Shown: positions 46,072 through 60,200 of the stretch, in pieces | How positions within the stretch are numbered: the stretch's first letter is position 1 | Layout of the letters: the number at the start of each line of letters is the position of its first letter | NCBI GenBank assembly: GCA_013398275.1 | Contig: VZSE01005023.1 | Coordinates: forward strand, 372,001 to 436,000 | DNA from: Promerops cafer | Taxonomy: Eukaryota > Chordata > Aves > Passeriformes > Nectariniidae | Direction: 5' to 3' | DNA: 64,000 bases | Translations under genes and position numbers: made by a program | The notes under the pieces: model-generated | What the model was told of the DNA's origin: nothing | What the model saw: the letters and a program-made list of their open reading frames with translations, nothing else | Database searches by the model: none

Positions 46072-49000
46072 CTAATATGCTAATTGAATAATAGATATTA
46101 TTGACTTCCTCTTAGTTCATACCAAGTTTTCCTATTATAACATGAAGATGATGGGAGACCAGCACACAGCATAATTACATTACACTGAATGATTCAACAC
46201 ATTAAGGTAAAAATGTTCTGGATTTGATATTATTTGGTTTCAGTTTATATTTTGGCTGGAACTAAATGAAGTTTTCTTAATGGTTCTGACATAACCATTT
46301 TAAGCAAATACTTTTTAAATTAAGGCATATCCCATGAAAGTCATAAGTCATGTGGCAAACACTGAAATTTATCTGAATGCATGTTTTTTATAGGAAAGAG
46401 AAAAATTACTGGATTCGACATTCACACTGAAGGAGAAAACCAAAAGCATCTCATCATAGGTTAACCAAGTTAAATTGGAAGAAGAAACAGCTTTCAAAAC
46501 ACAGGAAAAACTCAATTACTTCCTATTTTTTCTCCCTCAGTGTTGTTACACCTTCTCTTCTAATCTATCCTGTACAATTCTTGTTTGGAACATTTTTAAG
46601 CCAGTATCTGGCATTCCTATAGATGGAAAATATTTAATTTGAGAAGTGAAAAATCCAGCCTTGATAAATTGAACCTAGCAGCAGAAGTTGATATAATTAC
46701 CAGTGAAGGCAAATGGTGTACAACCCTGGGCTTATTTTGGTCCTTTGGGCTCTACTTACCAGTTCCAGCAGCACACACAGCCCAGCAGGACCCATCTTTC
46801 CCATGGCCCAGTGCTGACTTCTGCATGCAGACAGCAGTGTCATATTTGCTGACAGAAATCTTCCTCCAACCTCTGCATTGGCCAATGTTACATGAGGTTT
46901 TCTAAAATAAATAAGCTCTTCTATTTTAATTTTATGTGTATTTTCACACGTCAAAGTATCATTGCCCTCTTGACCTCTGTGGCATATCATAAATGCAAGT
47001 TTTGCCCTTTAAGCAACCTTTCACTGTTTTTCATCTCTTCCCTTTCTGTATTCCCTTGTCAGTTTAGCAGGGACTTTATTTACTTTCTTTTTTCCATTCA
47101 GTATTTGTCTTCCCACTTCACAAGTGTCATAGCATCTACAGTTCATTGTATTTGATCAAGTTAGATCACACATACATAGGGAAGCCCCTGAAACACACAG
47201 GCACTGCAAGATGAATTAAGGAGGTCACACAAGCTCTTAAAATCACATTTTATGAAACCAGCAGAAAAGCCAGTAGTAATAAAAGGCAGTCAAACCACAG
47301 ATTCTGCAGAAAGTGACTGCTATGAGGCAGCAGGCTGACCACTGCTTGTTGCCTGCCAGCTAAACAAAATCGGATGCAACTTCTTATTTGCTGGCTTTTC
47401 TGCCAGTCCAATAAGAAGCAATTCACATTTCAAGTGAGGCTGTGATCTCCTTCAACAGTAACATTTCCATTGCAATCATTGAATCTGTCCCTCTGCCTCA
47501 CTCCAAACACTCACATGCTAATAGGAAAATGTTGAGGGCCAATTCCCATATGAGTATCTAGAAACTTGCTATTGATATTGAGAATAGCATTGTTTTCAGC
47601 AAATTACCTGATCCTTTTCTTACCCCAGGAAAAAATTGAGGAGTGTTATCCCATCTCTGACTTGTTCTACTTAATGCCAGAAAGTAAAACCTTTTTTCCT
47701 TTTCTGAGTTAAGAGAACAGCAAGTGCCCCAGCTTACAAATGTGTCAAAACCAAACCCACATTTCTGGCAGAAAGTGCTGCCCTGGGGTCGGAGGTTGCT
47801 TCCCACAGTGACTACAGCACCTGCTATGTCTGGAGTGTGTGAACAGTAAATGTGAACATTTCCTGAGATTTAGTTCAAGCTCCAGACATCACAAAGTAAA
47901 CACAAGGCACTGCACTTTGTGCAAGAAAGGAGGATAGGTGGGGTTTATACAGATGTTAAAGCAGATTGTTGAGAGCAATTTGTCCGTGGTACAATTATTG
48001 TGCAGCAGCTGGAAAGAGAGGTGGTGTCCATTTATGTGCACATGGATTTGTGCTTGTGTTTGCAAAGTGGGACAAGTGCAGAAAGATGGACTTGCCTCTC
48101 CTCGGCCCTAAGCAGGCAAAGGTTTGGAAGTCCAAAAGCTGCAAGTCCTCAAAGTACCAGAGGACCTCAGAGGACACAGGACCTCTGGGGCTGGGAGACT
48201 CTTGCTTCCCTGTCTCTACACCACCACAGCTTTTCTTCAGGACATGGAGTGGGGCCAGGCAGACATACTTAGCTTACTGTTGAATTAGCAGTAAAACAGT
48301 CATCACAACCAAAACATGATGGGGTTTGAGCCCAAAAGACCAACATTTCTTTGCACAAAAATGAATACTTAGCAACAACAAACACTGCACTCACCCTTAA
48401 TGGGAAGTTTACCCTATATTCAAAGATCAAAGTGTATACCAAAACTCCATACACTCAGAAACAGTCGACAAAATGTAACTGTTCTCCCAAGACACAAATC
48501 AGAACTCCCGAATGTAACAAAACGAGCCAAGATGGAATTGACAGCTACTAATGGAGAATGCAATCCTTCTCACAAAATTCAACACAGAGAGGAAATTTAG
48601 CTCTTAGGAATAGGTGCTATTTATCATTTGTTTGCAGTTCCTCAGCTGATCAACTCCCAGCTGTACACCAACTAAACATCAGGGGATTTACTCAGCTTTG
48701 ATATGGAGTAATCAGTCTATTTGGTCTTTGAGCTGCTTCTCACATGCCTCTCATATTATCACAATTCCTTACAAACACGTGGTATTATTTCACTATTGCA
48801 CCAACAAACTCTAAAAATGGTAGTTAAGCAAAAAATTGGATGGACTGTGAAAAAACTCTCTTGAATAACAAACAATATTCTATTTGGTAATGAACTGGCT
48901 AAGAACTGTTTATTAGCACCTTACTAGAGACCACAAGGATCTCTAGCATCACTAGTCATAGATATACCAGTTAATGATATCTTAATGTGCTGCTCACAAC

Positions 49001-50149
49001 ACAAAGAAATTTTATAGGCTGAATTGCTATAGACTGAAATAGTCAACATTGCTATGGACTTTTATGATGAAGAATTAACCTAGCCATGGGAAAATATCCT
49101 AGTTTCCTGGTGTTCATCTGCTTTCACTGAAATACTGGCTGGTCAGTATTATATACAGACGGTCAAATGAAATACAGAAGGTCAAATGCTTCAGCCAGAG
49201 TTGTATTTGATATACATTTTCTACTGTGATAATGCGATATATTCACAATGATTTAGAGGGATTGCAAACATGGAACTTCAGCTCTCTGCCATTTGCAGGT
49301 GACATCAGCTTGCACAGGATGAATATCAGCAGTCAGTGCAGGTTTATAGAACTTCAGGCCACTGTATGTAGGTTGACTCTGGTTGTACATTTACACACAT
49401 AGAGACCCCAGCCAGGCACCCTATGGCTCCATGCTCTGACACCACGACAGACACTTCAGTTTTGCTCCTGACACAGCACAGTAAACCCATGGCTGTCTAG
49501 TCTCCAATGCTAGTGAAAAAGAAAACAAGGGAGCCACAGAGGCCAAAGGAGAACAATCCCATTTGGATTTCTTCCATGTGTAAGTACCAGCTGTTGCAGC
49601 AAGGAGGTATTAGGATTTTCTGCAGAAAAATAGCTGCTAGAAAGTCTCTTGCTTCCCATCCTGGATTTGTACCTGTAAATACAGGCTTGGGTCTTTTTTG
49701 TTTGTTTGCTTTTCTTACATGGGCTCGTACTCTGTCATGCCCTGACAGTCTTGCTCAAAAATTTAATTAAATGTTTAATATATATTACAGATTCCTTCCA
49801 TTAGTATTCATTTGTAAAAGCCTGGGTCAACTCACCCATTAAGTTCAGATACGTACAATTTGTTCTTAATGTATGCTCATTATTTGCTATGAAAATATGA
49901 AAGAGATTTCTACACAAGCCTTTTATTGAATACAATTTCATGCATAGCCAAATAGGCAGTACAAATAACACTGGTTCTATTTTTGAATCTTTGCATCATG
50001 AGGGTTAGGGTTCCAGGCACATGCGTTGCTGCAATGCAATCTGAAAACCCGTACATCAGCAGATCACTCGAAAGCAAACATTTAATTGTGAGCTGTCAAA
50101 TGTGTGTCAAGCTTTGGTTCAAAAATAATTCCTGAGGCAAGATGACTCG
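46072..50149. other. Unique stretch, no gene seen
   Basis: No coding exon or RNA gene is recognised. A 19-bp-period duplication (ATACAGACGGTCAAATGA and ATACAGAAGGTCAAATGC) lies at 49153-49189. Frames at 47966-48283 and 48000-48272 overlap in two phases and look accidental. Confidence 0.45.
49153..49189 (+). repeat. 19-bp tandem duplication
   Basis: Two 18-base copies differ at two positions (C/A within ACAGACGG/ACAGAAGG, and the last base), spaced one base apart. This is probably a local slippage duplication. Confidence 0.85.
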
Positions 50150-50560
50150 TGTCTTTGTACTTCTTATTTCCAACCCAGTCATATATTGTTGAACAATGAT
50201 AAATACTTTATTAAATATGTTAATTAATATTTTGCTATAAAATTACAGACAGTTATTTAAAGATTAAAATAATTTATTAATTATAATATTTTAATGTTTT
50301 AAAGGATATATAATTGCTATTTTGAGAACCAGACAGAAACATTATTCCAGGGAAGAGAAGTATTTCTTCTCACCCATCTTATGCTTTATCTGAATTCAAT
50401 AATTCCCTAGCAGTGAACATTGGCTAACAGTCCTTTGCCAAGAATTAATCAATGAATCCCCTTAATTAACTAGTAATGCCCATGGTAAGTTAAGGCTTCT
50501 ACATCTGCATATTTTAGACAGTGACAGCCAAAGATAAATGTTCTTGTCCTTACCAGCAGC
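50150..50560. promoter_or_regulatory. Candidate conserved noncoding block
   Basis: Very AT-rich at 50190-50310 (AATTTATTAATTATAATATT and similar), then mixed sequence with AAGAATTAATCAATGAATCC and CTTAATTAACTAGTAATG, which hold homeodomain-type cores. No repeat family is recognised and there is no coding potential. The assignment is by texture only. Confidence 0.18.
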
Positions 50561-53500
50561 CTCATTCAGAAAAAGAGCAAGGTGCATGCTAAACTGAATT
50601 TCTCCATCTCATCATTCACTTCACTACCACTAAGCAGTCAAGGAAGTCCTGCCATAATTTTTCAGACCAAAATTGCAGAGTTCATGAGACTTCTGCTTTT
50701 ATAGAATAAATATCATCCACATAATATGAATGATGGACCCAGAAGCAGTACTCTTCTTATATGAATCCCAAGTTTCCATCCTTGCCAAGCAGGTTCAGGA
50801 CAATCAATGCACAAAGCTTGGTGTGATTTTAGTTATTACTTTGGACAGCAAAGATACAAAAATGTAGAGCGCATTAGTCAGCTTTTTTTTTTTTTTTCAA
50901 AAGAGAAGAGGATACTGGTTTTAATTTTGGATAAGAAACATTTTATGGTCTGAATATACCAACCCTTCCCTTTGCACCTGTCTGACTCGTTGATTTAAAA
51001 ATAATCACTTTGGTGCAGAAATAATCTTTCAATTTAAGCAATAAAGAGGTACCACACACACTAATGTCTTCCTAAAGGGTAATGCTTCTGGGTTTTTATC
51101 TAGGGTTTGGTCTAGAAGAGATGAATGAATGCCCAGCAGCTCTCCCAAAAATACTTCAGGCTGAGGTGGCTAAAGTGGGACATACTCATGTGTTGACAAG
51201 GTTGCTGGGAAATCATCGCCTATTTCAAGCTACACCTAACACAACACATAGGGTGAGATGTGGAAGGGTGTTTGTGAGAAAAACCAAAGTTGGCTGGAGG
51301 GGAGCAGGATGTTTCATGGTCTCTTCTCTCTGCACCATAAAAATCTTGCTTCCTACTGCAGGAGCTTTTTTCCAGCTGCTTTGTTTGCTCTGTGATTACA
51401 TGTGTGAGCAACCAGAATTTATGAGTCCACACAGGTCAAGTGAAAGGCTAAAATTTTTCATTCCAAGAAAATGGCAGGAGAGGGAGTCAAGTGAAAGTTC
51501 AAGTCAAAGGTTGTGAGGAGTTAAATATAGATGAGTCAATTGCTCTCATGTAGACATATCCCAACAACAAAATGCTTCTATACTTCCTCACTAAATTTTT
51601 CAGTTCTTTGACTGAAACATTTTAGACCCATTAACGTGATTCCTCTAATAGTGCAGACAGGCTTTTTATGCAGGGATGCCTCTGGAGATATGATAACTGG
51701 AGGAATATTCCTCTCTATCAGGAGAACTGTCAGAGGAAATTACCCTAATACATGTGCACAGAGCTCCTCCAGAAGAGGAAGGCTGCTCCCTTATGGAGAG
51801 ATGAATGGAACCTCAAGGATGTTGTAGGCTTTGGTTATTCCCTTTTGGTTCTTGCTTGAAGCACTTTTAGGTCATGTTAGGAGATTTTAAGCACTAGAAG
51901 TAAATGAGAGCTTCCATTTACTTTTCTGGTAATTTAATGTTTGGCAAACTGGAAAATATATAGATTAATAGATCTGCCAGGCTCATCTGGTTTAGCAAGT
52001 TAATGAGTCTGCATGAAAAAGAGTAAAAACTACAAAAGCTTTCCTTCCTTAACAGGTTACATACACATTAGCTGAGTGTCCTGTCCTTCCTCTCCAGTGG
52101 GGGGTTAGGAACTCAGCAATCCAAGTAAGAAGATTTCTATTGACATCAGTGATTTCTGTGATCTTTGAATAGATGCTAAGGATTGTACCCTGCTCTAGTG
52201 AACTGCCTGGGGAACTTTCCATTGATTTAAATGACAGTTCAGTCATTCTACAGCTAAAAAGGGGTTCAAAAATATATGGGAAGCAGAAATTCTCTGAGAG
52301 AAGGTGAGGCATACTTCTGGATGAATAAATTGTTCTGATGCTGCCCCAAGCAGATCAAAACAGTTTTAGAAAATTCTGTTTCTTTTGAAATTAAGGCAGA
52401 AACAGTCCACCAGCGCTTTTTATATTTCCAGTTTGCAGCACATGCCTGGAAAAGGGGAGAGAAAGATCCAGAAAGGCTGTAATTATTTTCTTGCTAAAGT
52501 TTCACAGGTGGACTGATAGGGGCTAGTACAGAGGAAACTGAGAGGATTCTGGAAAATATCATAAGCATTGTGAAGAACTACAGACAGGTCATGTCCCTTA
52601 CACAAATGCACTTTCCTTGTGCTGGTGGGATGGCTGTTTCCATCCCACCTCTGGGTCACCAGCTCCTCAGTCTCACATGTTTTCAGGGTAGCTGCCTCTC
52701 AGTCTGTGGCCAGCTCTGCCAGGCACTCAGGGCAGCACTGCTGGTTGCCCTGAGGCAGGAGCTCCAAGGAGTGCCCAGCCCAGACGTGTGTTCCCACCAT
52801 GGCCCTGCTGTAGACCTGTCTCTGCTGTCACTTAATCCAGTGCTACAGAGTTATGAACAAAGAGAATAAGGGCAAAAAGACTGAGGCTGGATGGAACCCA
52901 GGACCTTCCTGTTCCAAGCCCCAGTGTGGCTGCTGCAGGCATCCCTGAGAAGGCTGGGTCTGTCACTGCAGGGAAGGTGTAAGAGGAGCATTACACAGGC
53001 CTCAGACTGGCAGAGGGGGACAATTTCCAACCTATTGTCATCCTCTAAAACACTTAATAAGATGCTTTCTTGTATGATACAAACGTTTTTTGCATCACAG
53101 ACAGTACATCTCTCCAACTATTCTTCAAAACTGTTGGCATGTTTAAATATTTATTAAAAACTAATATGACATTCCAATGAGATAAACACAGCATTTATTT
53201 CATCTAACAGACAAGAAGACAGTTACTCAAGCGCCTCCCAGAGCCATTAAAAGTTCAAGGTCTGGAAAGGGATCCTCTTCTCCTGCTCGTAAGCTTCCAG
53301 GTGGTGCAGAGTCAGTGGTTTGCCTCCCTGGGAGCAGCAGCAGGTTTGGTCTGCTCATACCCCAACACCTCCAGTTAAATTTCCAAACTACCAGAAATAT
53401 TGGGAAAGATTACGTTGCTTATCACCAGTGACCGAAAATTAGCTTTAGAAACAGAGAATGTCATTAGTGACCTCATAGAAAGAAAAAAGATAAATCTGAT

Positions 53501-55657
53501 GGGTGGGTTAAGCCTGCACTGGTGCAGAGATAGCCTCAGGCAGTGTCTGCACTTTATCAGCTTCCACTGACTTGGTCTGTTTATTTTTTTTTAATGTGCT
53601 TGTTTTATAGTAGCTGAGGTATTTGTTTACAACAGCAGCATTTTTATATCAAAATGTTAATTTCCATACATAGGATCTGAGCTTTAAATTACATAAACAA
53701 AAAGAAGGGAAAAAGCATCCTGAGGAAGACAAACACAAGGCATACATGGAGGTCAACAGATTGCAGTTGTAGAATGATTTACCAGGGAAGCAAAGTAAGG
53801 CCTCCATGCCCACACAAGCAAGCGACTACAGGGGCAAGGGGAAGGCATGGTATCCACATTTTATGATCCAAATGGAAATCAAGCCAGACTGCATTTTAGA
53901 GATATAAAGGGAGATGCAACAACATAATTTAAAACCCAAGAAAAATAAACTTTATTGGGTCACATAAATATCAATGCAGATTGATTGCAGAGGAACTAGA
54001 ATATTAACAAGCCAAGCAAGTTCGTTGTCTGCTCTAAACAGACATAACTGCAGGTCAGCATGCAAATTCCTTCCATTATTTATTCAGTCCCAGACAGTTG
54101 TAAGATTCTGCATACTGCATAGAATATTACCAAATTCATAGTCCTGCAAAAAAAAAAAAAGTGGAAAAAAATACCCTCCAAATTTTAACTCTGGTTGAAA
54201 CATTCAGTGTAGACCTGAGAAGCTAAGAACGAGCATTATCAGTTTGACACTATGTGACAACACATGCTCCATCTCCACACCAAAGTTTGTGTTCAGAGTC
54301 CTTACACCAGCTAATTATCCCATTAGGAACCCATGAAGGAGTGAATGACAGAATGATGACTCTGATATTTGGGCTACACACTAGAAGAATGGGAGAAAAA
54401 CAGCAACCAAAACCTCCAAAAAATGAACAGAACTATAAGGCCTTTGTTGGCACTTTTTTTCTTCAGCTATTGGCTATTTCTGGTATTTCCAAAAAACAAC
54501 GTGAAGAAAAAAATACTATACCAACATTCCTAGAAAGCTCAAAGAGCTTAGAAGAATTAGAACATTAGCAGCAATTTCATGTGAGACTGTGTATCAGCCT
54601 TGGACTGAATCAATGGATGTGTAACAATCCCATCTGTTTTTTTCTTGTCTCTTATGAAGATAGCTCTGTATATCTTAATAGTCTGAGACTTTCCAGTGAC
54701 TAAAAGTCATTAATAAAGGAAGAATAGCAAAGATCTTTTTGTGCTTATCAAAGCTACTACCAGCATTTCCATTCTGGCAGGTGAGAAAATGCTGAAAGAT
54801 AAATAATTAAATTAATCCATTAATTTATGTATTATGTACAGGAGGTGGCATTATAATGGCTTTCACATTTCCCACCAGGATACAGTTTCTGCAGTTTACA
54901 CTGCAAGTACACATTTTTTCCTTGCAGTCATAATTTATCTCACGACTTCTGCCTTCTGACTAATGGGGACAGAATCCTTATTCCCTTCCCTGCTGTCAGC
55001 ACTCAGCCTTGGACGGACTGGAACTGCTCTGCTATCCTCACTGCCCAAATAATCCAGCTGTTTACCCAGACCACATGTTCTTATAGTACACATGGGAAAG
55101 GCCCTTACATGAGACTCAAAGTGCTTTAAACCCTGCTCAGTTTGTACAGTGCTGCTGTAGCTCAAGCTAGATCATGGTAACTTTGAAGCAAACTGAAAGC
55201 AAATTCCACAGAAGCCTGACAACAAGGAAAAAACCCTCCTATTCCTTTTAAATTATTTAGGAAATAAATCTCAAATAATTTTCCTTTTCTTCATGGAAAT
55301 TCTGAGATCTTTTTTTTACATCTCTTTACTGAAAGTGACCTAAAAGACTGGACAATGTGTTTATAGGGTGATATCACCATCATTCCTTTCAAGTATAGTG
55401 CTGCTGGCACATGCCCAGCAAACCTTCTGGACTAGACACCTCTTGTACAGTTACCTATGATGGACAGGGAATGGACCATACTCCCTCACTTGCTATGTTA
55501 CCAGCTCATAAGAATCCCTCAATGCTGAGAACTTGATGCCAATTAAAATAGAGTGTCGAAAATCTTGCTTCTGTTATTTGTCCAGTAGTAAAGAAAGGCT
55601 GAGAATGAAAAAGTTAAAAAGGGGGTTTCATGAAAACAAAAAATTCACCTCAAAAAT
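50561..55657. other. Unique stretch, no gene seen
   Basis: T16 lies at 50883-50898 and A13 at 54148-54160. The 144-codon frame at 51082-51516 has no family motif, and its minus strand is equally open, so it is not called. A GC-richer patch lies at about 52600-53000. No RNA gene or transposon is recognised. Confidence 0.45.
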
Positions 55658-55728
55658 ATAAATTTTATAAATTTTATAAATTTTATAAATTTTATAAATT
55701 TTATAAATTTTATAAATTTTATAAATTT
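55658..55728. repeat. 9-bp AT-only minisatellite (ATAAATTTT)8
   Basis: Nearly eight tandem copies of ATAAATTTT, 71 bases with no G or C. The unit is close to self-complementary, so both strands look alike and hairpins are easy to form. The last copy is shortened and passes into AT-rich unique sequence. The copies are identical, which suggests recent expansion or ongoing slippage. Confidence 0.97.
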
Positions 55729-56879
55729 ATAAATTAAATTCATTTATTTAATGACTGGGGAAAAACAAGGGTGGTGGAAGACAGAAGAACTTTAAAGATA
55801 ATGCTTCCTCCAATGGAAAAAAACCTAGAGGGAGAAACTAAAAAAAAAAATCATATTTCTATTTTTCATTAACAGAATATTTTCCAGGATAAGCTTCCAG
55901 AGTAAACTTCCAGGTCTAATTAGGAAGGCTCTCCTGCCCTTGACACTGGGAAGGGCAGTCTCTACCTGCTGGTAGAGAGCTCCTGAAGTCACAAGGGCAG
56001 CAATAAAAGCAACAACATTAGGGTCCCAAAAAGCAGTAGGAGCCAGCATTCACTGATTTTGGGAGCAATAAGGCTCATTGATTTTACTGCTTGACACAAC
56101 TAAAAGCAAAAGAAAAATCCTCTTCAAGGAAGATATGTCATGTGTATTCCCTGAATACATTAACAAAAGAGGTCCTTTGGAAGCATATTAATATTCTACA
56201 AAAGCCAGAGAAAATCTGACATGTTTTGAGGATGGTGCTGAAGTATCTGAGACATAACCAAGGATGAGTGGCAGCCTCTCAGGACACTTCTTACCATGAT
56301 GACAACTTCCACTACTTTCTTTCTCAGGTGGTTTCAGTGCCTCTTCTTGGTACTGGGAAAGGGAGGACAGAAGCAATGACAGTGTAACGATGTCAAACAG
56401 TGAACGGAGTCATCAGCATACAATCTTCTGGATTTTCTACATCTCATCTAATAAAAAGTGTTCAAATAAGAACAATATCAAGCCCTGTATTGGCTGTGAA
56501 ATAAAGCACTTGAAAATCTGCTCTAGGAGGAAGAATGTAGGAGCACTTTCACTGTCATTAAAAGAATGTATCTGTGCATTACTACCACCTTTCTTCTCTT
56601 CACGTATCAGTCTGCCACTCCATTTCTCCCAGAGGTAATGAAATCTCACTGAAAACCAAATAAGCAAATACATTTCATTGTTTCCCTTGCCCCACCTACA
56701 TAGCACAGATCATAGTTTGCAGAGTAAAGCATTTCTTGGGTATTATATGCTATTGCTCGATTTACCACCTAAGAATTTTAAAATATTAACAGAATTAACA
56801 GATTACTGTGTTCAAGACTCTTGGCAGTTACAGATTCTTGATGTTTTCCCTCTTAAAAAAGAAAGAAAAAAGTAATGAA
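55729..56879. other. Unique AT-rich stretch, no gene seen
   Basis: Frames at 55825-56049, 56390-56638 and 56437-56706 are short and overlap on opposite strands. A good acceptor-like sequence (CTACTTTCTTTCTCAG, to 56331) is followed by GTGGTT, a poor donor, so it is not called. Confidence 0.45.
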
Positions 56880-57260
56880 AATAAATTGTATGTCTTGTTC
56901 AAAGGCACTCAGGTCTATTCTTTAGGCAGGAATTGAACAACAGCCCTTTGAATAACAGAGGGAAATAACAGAATATTGTTTCTGGTTGACCAATGAATAT
57001 AATTTTGATTAGCTGATAATTTTACAACATAACCAATCCAAAGGAAATATTTTGTTCTACCCAAACAGCATTTTTTATGTTTATACTTTCTGGTGCATGC
57101 CAACATTATTATTCAGCTACTTTTAAAGTATAAATTATTTCTTTACAATATAATTCAGGCATTTAATTTAGAAAATATGTTTACAAAATACTTGGGCTTT
57201 TCAAATCGAAATAGTTTGCAAAAGTGTACATTTTGAAAACATTTAGCATGACCCAAATCT
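56880..57260. promoter_or_regulatory. Candidate conserved noncoding block
   Basis: Non-repetitive, with SOX-like (CTTTGAATAACAG near 56946) and homeodomain-like cores (TGATTAGCTGATAATTTTAC near 57006) and CCAAT-like CAACCAATGAAT-type sequence on both sides. No coding potential. The assignment is by texture only. Confidence 0.18.
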
Positions 57261-60200
57261 AAATACCTGAGAAAAAAGTGTCTAGTTATGTTCACTCTAC
57301 ACAGTCCTATTCACTACATTGTCCTTTTCATTTATTTCAGGATTGAATCTGAAAAGACTGGAAATCAAATGAACCAGAATAGGATTGTTGTCTCTATTTA
57401 AAAGCTACATTGCAGAATGAAGGGATATAATTAAGGACCATCAATTATCATTATTATTTCTCCAGAAGAGAGAAAAAAGAGCCTTGCTTTTTCTGCACAA
57501 TGTGACCACAAAAGAGAAAATTCCAAAATAATTTTCTTAAGAGTTTCCAACATTATTTGGTCACCTTAGAAGCTGAAAATCATCTTTGGCAATAACATTG
57601 CAAAAGAATCTGGAGCTACCTCAGTAGTCACTTTTATCAACAAAGTGGGTAACTCTGTTTAACAGATTTTAGCCTAAGAATTTAGAAGCCTGTTATATTT
57701 GTACAAACATCTTACCAAGCCTTAATCTGCTCGACATAGCTAAACAACATAAAAATTAGTAAACATTTTCCAGAGTGTACCAGATACAAACCAAAATTCT
57801 GTTTAGCAAAGGCATGTATTAATTAGAACTATTCAATCCAGTTTCAATTATTCTACTTCTGAAGTGGTTGGAAATACTGGTCAAGACACGTGAAATCAAC
57901 AAATTATGTAGCAGACTAAGACACAGGTTGGAAAATAAAACTTTAAAGCTGGAAAAATTTATCAAGCTTGTCTGTGTCTTACTGTGTAAAAGATCAGCAC
58001 TGGAAATAAACAGACTGGTCCGTGTAGACAAGACTTCCAAAAGATAACATGGCATAAAAAACTTGAAAATTAACAATCTTCAGAAAACCTACTCCTAACA
58101 GCAAGAAAAATATTCTCAACATCCTTTCAAGCCTCAAAGTCAAGGGTGGAAAAAACCCCACAACTTTGGAGGTTCAAGGATATGAACATCTAAAGCAATC
58201 AAGTTAACATTCAACCATATCTAAATTTGCAGTTATTGCATGGAATTGTGCAACATTAATATTTGACAGAAAGCACTCACATTATTATTATTTTTAGCTA
58301 TAAATGAAAGAAGGCAAAATTCATACAGCAGCACTGGGTAGCAGTGTGAGGAAAGACAGGAATCCCAAGTGCAAGGTAGAATGCATTTTCATCAACGATC
58401 ACAAGGCTGAAATATAAAGGGCCATAGCTCATCCTCCACCCCAAGTTCAAGTCTATAATTAGACATGAAACTGGAATAGGGTACAAGAAGCCCTCCCCCA
58501 TTCAAACTTTTCATAGCAGGGATAAAAATGCTCTGAAGTGAAAGAGCAAATACATCACAATGCTACCAGTTCACTGATGACTTGGTGGAAACACCTCCTA
58601 AACTCATCTAAAGCTGGCACTGGCCAGAAGAGAAATCTTAAAATTGACATGGGCTCAAAGACTATTCATTAGCAAGTCTCACACATCTACCAGGAAACTA
58701 ACATGTCTGCTCAAAGGATGCTTCATGTTCCTCATCTTCATCAACAGCATGTGCAATGCAGAACCAAAACTGGATCTCTACAGACCAGCTTCTCTACTAG
58801 CTTCCCTAAACATCACGATTCATCCCAAATGTTTCAGATTAAATGGGTCCAAGGGAGAACTGTTCTTAAAACCTGACACATGTGCCCCCCAGCATTTCTT
58901 CCAGGACCCTACACAACTTGTCTTTGGCACAGGGATTCAAGCTAGTATCTGAGCTGGCACTGAGCACAGGGCCACAGGAGCAAGCACTTGCTGTGGCTAC
59001 TAAATGTGTGAACTGACATATTCCCTCTGTGTGCCTTACAGGTCTGAAAAACCCTATGCCCTCCCAACCTTGCTCCCGCCTTTAAATTATGCATTTCACA
59101 GACTTTAGCATGACTGAACTAGATCACTGACCTTCCACTGTCCTCACCCCTTTAGTTGGAATAAAAGAAAATCCAAATACTGCCTGTGAGAGTGGCTGAG
59201 GTGCAAGGAAAGAGCCGTAGTTCCCTGCCAGTTTCTTACAGACCACTTTGGAAATGAAAGCTACTTGGCATGAACAGCTAGTGAGAGATCACCTGTAAAT
59301 ACAACACATTTGCACTCCAAACAAGACAATACTAGAGACATAATGGTGTTAGTGAGAGGAATGAGCTGAATGCCTTCACCTACCAGAGATGAGGGGGTGG
59401 GCACACTTCTGCTGTGAACATATGCACAAATGAGCAGCTTTTCAGGTAGCCCTCAGTGCTGTGTTTCCTTCTTTCTTCACTCTGAAGATGTCATATACAC
59501 TCAATGCAAATTACAGAAAAAATGTACCATTAGGAGTCACAGATTTCCAAACCACTTTGGGAAAGAAAACAGTTTTCTAAATTATAGAGATAGGCTGTGA
59601 TCTGTATTTGCATAAAAACATGAAAATGTCTACTGTATGATTCAAATACTTCTAGCACTTTAGCATAATTACTGTTCCTGCTTAAAAATCACCCATGGAG
59701 AAATGGATGAGGCCTTAAAATATAGCACAATACAAAATGCATCTTATGAACTGTACAGCTTCTAAAGTGATCTTGAAACTCAAGAGGTGGCATGATTTAA
59801 GGTATACTCTCAATTTCTTCTATATTATAGACTACACCTTCAACCCTAAATAGTAGGATATCATTAGCCCTCAAACTTTATGAGGTTCATGACCTAGTAG
59901 AATATTTCATACTGTGCATCTGCATTTGAGTTTTCATTCCATTCAGGAATGCACTTTTTAAAAAGATCTCCTGGTCACTGAATGAGCTTTGGTTCACTTG
60001 ATAGTCTCAAAGCACATGGACTTGAAGACACACTGCAAGAGTGCCTGCATTGTACCCCAGCCTCTAGTGGATGAACACACCCACTGAACCAGACTATGGT
60101 TTTCTTCCTTTAAAATTCCTGAAATTTTTGTAGTGTGGATATTGTGTCTGTAGTACCAGCAGCTTTACTCTACTAATCCACTCCTATTGTTTTCACTCCT

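Noticed and set aside
51082..51516. 144-codon plus-strand frame
   Set aside because: No family motif, and the opposite strand is also open over half of it; codon pattern not gene-like.
56310..56338. Strong acceptor CTACTTTCTTTCTCAG joined to GTGGTT
   Set aside because: The donor half does not match the GTRAGT consensus.
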